A stretch of DNA of 64,000 nt from Bacteroidales bacterium UBA4293. Lineage in GTDB: Bacteria > Bacteroidota > Bacteroidia > Bacteroidales > Bacteroidaceae. The stretch spans positions 10,724 through 74,723 of the forward strand of contig DGVD01000020.1 in NCBI GenBank assembly GCA_002395835.1, written 5' to 3'. The notes under the pieces were generated by a model. That model did not search any database and had not been told where the DNA came from. It worked only from the letters and a program-made list of their open reading frames with translations. The position numbers were made by a program, and so were the translations under genes. How positions within the stretch are numbered: position 1 is the first letter of the stretch; each line of letters begins with the position of its first letter. This document shows positions 59,739 to 64,000 of the stretch, piece after piece.

Positions 59739-61716
59739 CTTCTTAATCTTAACCCTGCTGGCTGCCTCACTCACAGCTTCAGCACAGAAAACCACCCAGG
59801 AACTGGTAGTCAATGCCCAGAAACCGGGTGCCGTGATTCAGCCTACCATGTATGGCATTTTCTTTGAAGACATCAACTTTGCAGCCGACGGCGGTCTCTA
59901 TGCCGAGCTGGTGAAGAACCGTTCCTTTGAGTTCCCACAAAGACTGCAAGGCTGGAAAAGCGCTGGAAACGTAACGGTAAGAGAGGACGGTCCTTTCGAC
60001 CGGAACCCTCACTACGTACGTCTGGCCGACCCTGGACATGCGCACAAGCGTACCATGCTGGAAAACGAGGGTTTCTTCGGCATCGGTATCCAGAAGGATA
60101 AAGAATACCGTTTCTCTGTGTGGGCACGTGTTCCTAATGGCACTCCTGCACAAATAAGGGTAGAACTGGTGAACCTGCTCCGCACGGAGCATGGAAACAT
60201 GTACTTCAACCGGGAAAAAGTAACTATAGACTCTAAGGAGTGGAAGAAATATACCGTTACCATGAAGGCTGCCGAAGATTGCCAGAAGGCGGTACTGCGC
60301 ATCTTCCTGGAAGGCACGGAGACGGTGGACTTGGAACATGTATCGCTCTTCCCAGTAGATACCTGGAAGGGGCATGAGAACGGCATGCGTAAGGATTTGG
60401 CACAGGCACTGGCCGACCTGAAACCGGGTGTGTTCCGTTTCCCTGGTGGCTGTATTGTGGAAGGTTCCGACCTGGCTACCCGTTACCAGTGGAAAAACTC
60501 CGTGGGACCGGTGGAGAACCGTCCGCTGAACCAGAACCGCTGGCAGTACACCTTCCCTCACCGTTTCTATGCCGACTACTACCAGAGCTACGGTCTGGGC
60601 TTCTATGAGTACTTCCTGCTCTCCGAGGAAATAGGTTCCGAGCCACTGCCTATCCTCAGTGTGGGTCTGGCTTGCCAGTACCAGAACGATGATCTGAGCG
60701 CCCATCAGCCGGTGGACCAGCTGGATGAATATGTACAGGATGCCCTGGACTTGATAGAATTTGCCAATGGCAGTACGGACACCCAGTGGGGTAAGCTCCG
60801 TGCTGAAATGGGCCACCCGAAACCTTTCAACCTGAAGTTCCTGGGCATCGGTAACGAGCAGTGGGGCCCTGAATACCCAGAACGTCTGGAGGTATTTGTC
60901 AAGGCGCTGCGCCAAAAACATCCGGAAATTAAGTTGGTAGGAAGCTCCGGGCCATCGGCTAGCGGAGAGCAGTTCGACTACCTGTGGCCGGAAATGAATC
61001 GTCTGGGTGCAGACTTGGTAGACGAGCACTACTATCAGCCAGAAGAATTTTTCCTGACATCGGCCGACCGTTACGACAGCTATTCCCGTAAGGGTGCCAA
61101 GGTCTTTGCCGGAGAGTATGCCTGCCATGAGAAAGGCAAGGGCTGGAACCACTACCACGCAGCCCTTATGGAAGCTGCCTTCATGACCGGACTGGAGCGG
61201 AATGCCGACGTGGTTCACATGGCTACCTATGCCCCACTCTTTGCCCACGTGGAAGGCTGGCAGTGGCGCCCCGACATGATTTGGTACGACAATACCCGGG
61301 TAGCCCGCACCTGCAGCTATTACGTGCAGCAGCTCTACTCCCTCTACAAGGGAACAAACGTACTCCCTCTAACCATGAACAACAAGCCAGTCATCGGTGC
61401 CGAAGGTCAGGACGGACTCTATGCCACCGCTTGTCTGGACAAGGACAAGGGCCTGATTTACATCAAGGTGGTCAATGTTACCAAGGAAGCCCTGAGCGTG
61501 CCTATCAACCTCAAAGAGAAGAAAAAGAAGGGCGGTATTACTGACCGTGAGGTAGAGTGCATTCGTTTCAGCTGCGCTGACCCTGATGCAGAGAACACCG
61601 TGGATAATCCAGACAAGATTAAGCCAGAGCGACACAAATTCACCTTGAACGGGAACGTTCTTCAGGCACGGATTGCTCCGGAATCATTCTGCATCTATGT
61701 CATTCCTGCCAAGTAA
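59725..61716 (+). CDS. GH51 alpha-L-arabinofuranosidase
   Basis: 663 residues. The signal peptide ends LTASAQK. An N-terminal region with YGIFFEDINFAADGGLYAEL leads into a carbohydrate-binding-like sandwich (~80-200). The (beta/alpha)8 barrel follows with acid/base Glu in IGNEQWGPEY and nucleophile Glu in FAGEYACH. A C-terminal beta domain ends SFCIYVIPAK. It releases terminal arabinofuranose from arabinan and arabinoxylan. Coupled to the GH43 gene by a 14-nt overlap. Confidence 0.95.
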   Translation: MKRNNFLILTLLAASLTASAQKTTQELVVNAQKPGAVIQPTMYGIFFEDINFAADGGLYAELVKNRSFEFPQRLQGWKSAGNVTVREDGPFDRNPHYVRLADPGHAHKRTMLENEGFFGIGIQKDKEYRFSVWARVPNGTPAQIRVELVNLLRTEHGNMYFNREKVTIDSKEWKKYTVTMKAAEDCQKAVLRIFLEGTETVDLEHVSLFPVDTWKGHENGMRKDLAQALADLKPGVFRFPGGCIVEGSDLATRYQWKNSVGPVENRPLNQNRWQYTFPHRFYADYYQSYGLGFYEYFLLSEEIGSEPLPILSVGLACQYQNDDLSAHQPVDQLDEYVQDALDLIEFANGSTDTQWGKLRAEMGHPKPFNLKFLGIGNEQWGPEYPERLEVFVKALRQKHPEIKLVGSSGPSASGEQFDYLWPEMNRLGADLVDEHYYQPEEFFLTSADRYDSYSRKGAKVFAGEYACHEKGKGWNHYHAALMEAAFMTGLERNADVVHMATYAPLFAHVEGWQWRPDMIWYDNTRVARTCSYYVQQLYSLYKGTNVLPLTMNNKPVIGAEGQDGLYATACLDKDKGLIYIKVVNVTKEALSVPINLKEKKKKGGITDREVECIRFSCADPDAENTVDNPDKIKPERHKFTLNGNVLQARIAPESFCIYVIPAK

Positions 61717-61733
61717 ACCGCAGAATAACGCAT

Positions 61734-61768
61734 AAAAAAATCGGTACCTTTCGATACCGATTTTTTTT
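61734..61768. terminator. bidirectional intrinsic terminator
   Basis: AAAAAAATCGGTA (61734-61746) with TACCGATTTTTTT (61755-61767). It ends both the GH43-GH51 operon and the convergent carboxylesterase gene. Confidence 0.85.
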
Positions 61769-61774
61769 GTTTTT

Positions 61775-63445
61775 TTACTGAAGTGATTTACGAGCCTCGC
61801 GGTCCGGATCATTCAGCACCTTACACTCGGTATTCAAGAGCATCAGCTCACCCTTTTCAGTAGTATAGGCTGGCCACTCTGGCAGCAACTCATTGTTCGG
61901 ATTACCGGTCTTCATGAAGTTCAGCAGGGCTGTGCTCATCTTCTTACTCAGCTCTCTAGGCTCCTTACCACCACCGGTGTGGGTAACCATGAGGTCTGTA
62001 TTCTTGAACCAGTAGCAGATGTCTGCACAGTGGAAGGCACGCATACGACCATTGAAGAGGTTTGGCTCATAGTCGAAGAGGGCCATATAGACAGGAGCGT
62101 CCTGCACCTTTTTGCAGTCGGCTGAAGCCACTACGGCTGTACGGGATGCGTTTGCCAGGTTCACGATGGAGATAGGCTTGGTCTTGTTTGGCAATACCTG
62201 TGCCAGCTTCTCGTAGGCTGCATAAACCTGAGCAGCCTTCTCTGGAGTCTTCGCACTACTGAAAATACCTGGGCGCTGAAGTAGCTCGATAGCTTGTTCC
62301 TTGGTTACATCGTCCATTTCTGGGTTAGCACGGCTCATGCCCCATTCAGAAGTGGTGGTGCAGAACAACATTGGAACATCATTGCTCCAGTCTGCCTTGT
62401 CGGCATAGAAATTACCCTTAGGGAAGTGAACGCCGTCGGCTACAGGAGCGAAAGAACCGCGTACAGGGGTTTCAGGATGTGCAGCCGCGAACTCCCGAGC
62501 GCAGGCATTGGCTAGGTCGATGTACTCACGCCAGGTCATCTTCTGCAACTTATCCATGCCACCGCCTTTCTTACAGATGAACTTACCCAGTTCTGAGGTG
62601 AAGGCTTGGTCGGCAGCGTGGTAAGTGTTTCCACTCAGAGCCACACCTTTGGAAACCAGTCCCTTATTGTCGCTCATAGCTATCATGTTACAAACCTTGG
62701 CACCACCGCCGCTCTGCCCCATGATGGTCACATTGCCCGGGTCACCGCCAAAGTTGGCTATATTATCATGAATCCACTGCAGCGCAGCGTGAATATCCAG
62801 CATACCTGCATTTCCGGAATCCTTGAACTTAGGGTCTACGGCAGAGAAATCGGAGTAACCGATAGGGCCTAGACGGTGGTTGATGCTGACGAAGACGATG
62901 TTGCCCTCGCGAGCCAGGTTCTCACCCTTGTAGCCATCCTGCTCAATGCCGTTTCCGTTCGTGTAACCGCCACCATGCAGCCAAACCAGTACGGGACGTT
63001 TCTGCTGGTCGGTGTTAGGAGTCCACACGTTCAGACGCAGACAGTCCTCGCTCACGCCGTAGTAGTTCCAGTGGTCGGCAAAGGTACCGTAGTCGTTGTG
63101 GTACTTATCGTCGGTAATCTGTGGAGCGCTATCGCCGTAGAAAACGGTAGGCAGCACGCCCTCCCAAGGCTGTGGAGGCTGTGGAGGCATGAAACGGTTC
63201 TCACCACCGGTAGGTGCGCCATAAGGAATGCCCAGGTAAGTGTACACCCCACGAAGGATGTAGCCCTTCACCTTTCCGTACTGCGTCTGAGCAATGGCAA
63301 TGTCATCGCCCAGCAATAGCTGCTGCTCATCGGGGTTGTAGCCCAGATACTCTTCTGCAGTCTGTCCCTGCTGAGTCTTTCCGCCGCAGGATGCCAGGAA
63401 GGCTCCGGCCAACAGGAAAAGACTAGTTCTCAATAATTTTTTCAT
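61775..63445 (-). CDS. type B carboxylesterase lipoprotein
   Basis: 556 residues. Lipobox FLASCGG at Cys20. Type B carboxylesterase fold: YLGIPYGAPTGGENRFMPPQ, the Cys-containing SEDCLRLNVWTP, the oxyanion region VWLHGGGY, and the nucleophile Ser in GQSGGGAKV. The enzyme could remove acetyl or feruloyl esters from plant polysaccharides, which would fit the convergent GH43-GH51 genes, but no specificity can be read. Promoter box at 63631-63638. Confidence 0.92.
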   Translation of the reverse strand: MKKLLRTSLFLLAGAFLASCGGKTQQGQTAEEYLGYNPDEQQLLLGDDIAIAQTQYGKVKGYILRGVYTYLGIPYGAPTGGENRFMPPQPPQPWEGVLPTVFYGDSAPQITDDKYHNDYGTFADHWNYYGVSEDCLRLNVWTPNTDQQKRPVLVWLHGGGYTNGNGIEQDGYKGENLAREGNIVFVSINHRLGPIGYSDFSAVDPKFKDSGNAGMLDIHAALQWIHDNIANFGGDPGNVTIMGQSGGGAKVCNMIAMSDNKGLVSKGVALSGNTYHAADQAFTSELGKFICKKGGGMDKLQKMTWREYIDLANACAREFAAAHPETPVRGSFAPVADGVHFPKGNFYADKADWSNDVPMLFCTTTSEWGMSRANPEMDDVTKEQAIELLQRPGIFSSAKTPEKAAQVYAAYEKLAQVLPNKTKPISIVNLANASRTAVVASADCKKVQDAPVYMALFDYEPNLFNGRMRAFHCADICYWFKNTDLMVTHTGGGKEPRELSKKMSTALLNFMKTGNPNNELLPEWPAYTTEKGELMLLNTECKVLNDPDREARKSLQ

Positions 63446-63556
63446 AGTACTATTTTTAAGTTTTTAAATGTGTTTGGTTCTCTTGTCTATCGGTTTGGTC
63501 TTCTCATGCGAAAGTCGCATAAATATTCAATTTTCGGTTCTCTACCAACCCTCAAA

Positions 63557-63600
63557 AATTCTCTAGTTAAGGAAAAATTTTTCTCCAATTAAGGAGAAAA
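63557..63600. repeat. palindromic intergenic element, copy 2
   Basis: CTCTAGTTAAGGAAAAATTT, TTCTCC and TTAAGGAGAAA closely resemble the block at 20270-20321. It lies in the ~180-nt 5' leader of the carboxylesterase gene. Confidence 0.5.
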
Positions 63601-63630
63601 AAATCGCACGTTTTCTAGTGTTTCTTTATG

Positions 63631-63638
63631 CAAAGATA
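63631..63638 (-). promoter_or_regulatory. -7 promoter box for the carboxylesterase gene
   Basis: TATCTTTG on the minus strand, 185 nt upstream of the start at 63445, giving a long leader that contains the palindromic element at 63557-63600. Confidence 0.5.
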
Positions 63639-63777
63639 ATACATACAAAATGCATAAACCAAATTTTCAGCGTAAAAACGTCATTTTTTGCCCGAAAAAA
63701 TGATTTTTTAGGGTTTCATCTTTATAACACGTTGATATTTAAGTGGATAAAGAAAATAAAAGCAGATTATCAGGTTT

Positions 63778-63971
63778 TCAGGTCATCAGGTCATCAGGTC
63801 ATCAGGTCATTAAAGTATCTCATACTCCCATAAAATATGAAAAATGGGGGGAAAAAGTGCTCAATATTATAATATATAAAATATATTATAATATTGGCCC
63901 GGAAATGCCTCCCCCTTCATCTATGTAGTGTGTATATATTAATGACCTGATGACCTGATGACCTGATGACC
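63778..63971. repeat. nested inverted repeat: 8-bp tandem arrays flanking a perfect AT hairpin
   Basis: The left arm is four copies of TCAGGTCA (63778-63809). The right arm is about 3.6 copies of its reverse complement TGACCTGA (63943-63971). Between them lies a perfect 16-bp palindrome (63862-63877 with 63881-63896, loop AAA) made of A/T. No gene was seen from 63639 to the window end. Confidence 0.85.
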
Positions 63972-64000
63972 GGGCTGACTGTCTTTTCCTGATTTCGGTT

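Noticed and set aside
58782..59813. Minus-strand frame of 343 codons over the GH43 gene
   Set aside because: Shadow of the GH43 coding sequence; Val/Phe/His-rich with no recognisable family.
59779..61248. Long minus-strand open frame (489 codons) opposite the GH51 gene
   Set aside because: Antisense shadow; the GH51 frame has clear catalytic motifs and codon use, while this frame has no domain and no promoter.
63778..63971. Invertible promoter of the capsule type
   Set aside because: Inverted arms and a 133-bp interior are present, but no TAnnTTTG box is found on either strand inside, and the arms are simple 8-bp tandem repeats.

Overview
The window is a piece of chromosome from a member of the order Bacteroidales (Bacteroides/Phocaeicola/Prevotella relatives). 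The signs are Bacteroidota-type promoters (TAnnTTTG -7 boxes, many spelled TATCTTTG or TACTTTTG), few Shine-Dalgarno-like start sites, families typical of the group (DUF4249, DUF4251, DUF4369, DUF4421, a putative porin, a SusC-like TonB receptor), and a tmRNA tag ending NNYALAA. I cannot name the species. No transposase, phage gene, rRNA or CRISPR array was seen. Base composition looks AT-rich over the first ~16 kb and clearly GC-richer over the last ~14 kb.

Layout. 1-8.4 kb: 3' part of a porin, a membrane protein, a Gfo/Idh oxidoreductase with a DUF4421 protein, dapA-ridA, ligA. 8.4-13.9 kb: a GNAT-TrmD fusion, a MORN-GH25 fusion, pyrK-pyrD, an XRE regulator. 13.9-14.8 kb: a gene desert. 14.8-25.2 kb: holA beside a small PD-(D/E)xK protein, Nif3/zinc-ribbon pair, PHP phosphatase/MaoC pair, YgjP-type peptidase, a CarboxypepD_reg protein, dinB, dcuB with a TerB-DnaJ protein. 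25.2-29.1 kb: one operon with a GT2 mannosyltransferase, pyrC, a stand-alone MetH reactivation domain and plsC. 29-38 kb: DUF4369 lipoprotein, dnaX, divIC/ftsB-like gene, a queuosine operon (transporter + queF) behind a tiny preQ1-I-like riboswitch, a FadL-type porin, ffh-folD, tRNA-His. 38-43 kb: TPR-like protein, a coiled-coil protein with zapA, rny. 43-50 kb: a six-gene outer-membrane operon (two duplicated lipoproteins, a secreted protein, TonB receptor, DUF4249, MG2/plug protein) whose promoter spacer is an 18-nt homopolymer. 50-64 kb: tmRNA, GH53 galactanase, an XRE-cupin/acyl-CoA ligase/AsmA-like operon divergent from an ATP-grasp/peptidase E pair, a small secreted protein, GH43 and GH51 arabinan enzymes, a lipoprotein carboxylesterase, and a nested inverted-repeat region at the right edge.

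How the genes fit together. Most of the window is core metabolism and information processing: pyrimidine synthesis (pyrC, pyrD, pyrK), lysine/peptidoglycan precursor (dapA), replication (holA, dnaX, ligA, dinB), division (ftsB-like, zapA), RNA turnover and translation quality control (rny, tmRNA, trmD, queF). Accessory functions are concentrated in the right third: outer-membrane uptake and plant arabinogalactan breakdown. The most notable observations are the preQ1-I-like switch, the poly-T promoter spacer in front of the TonB operon, the GNAT-TrmD and MORN-GH25 fusions, and the palindromic operator between the XRE-cupin and ATP-grasp/PepE units.
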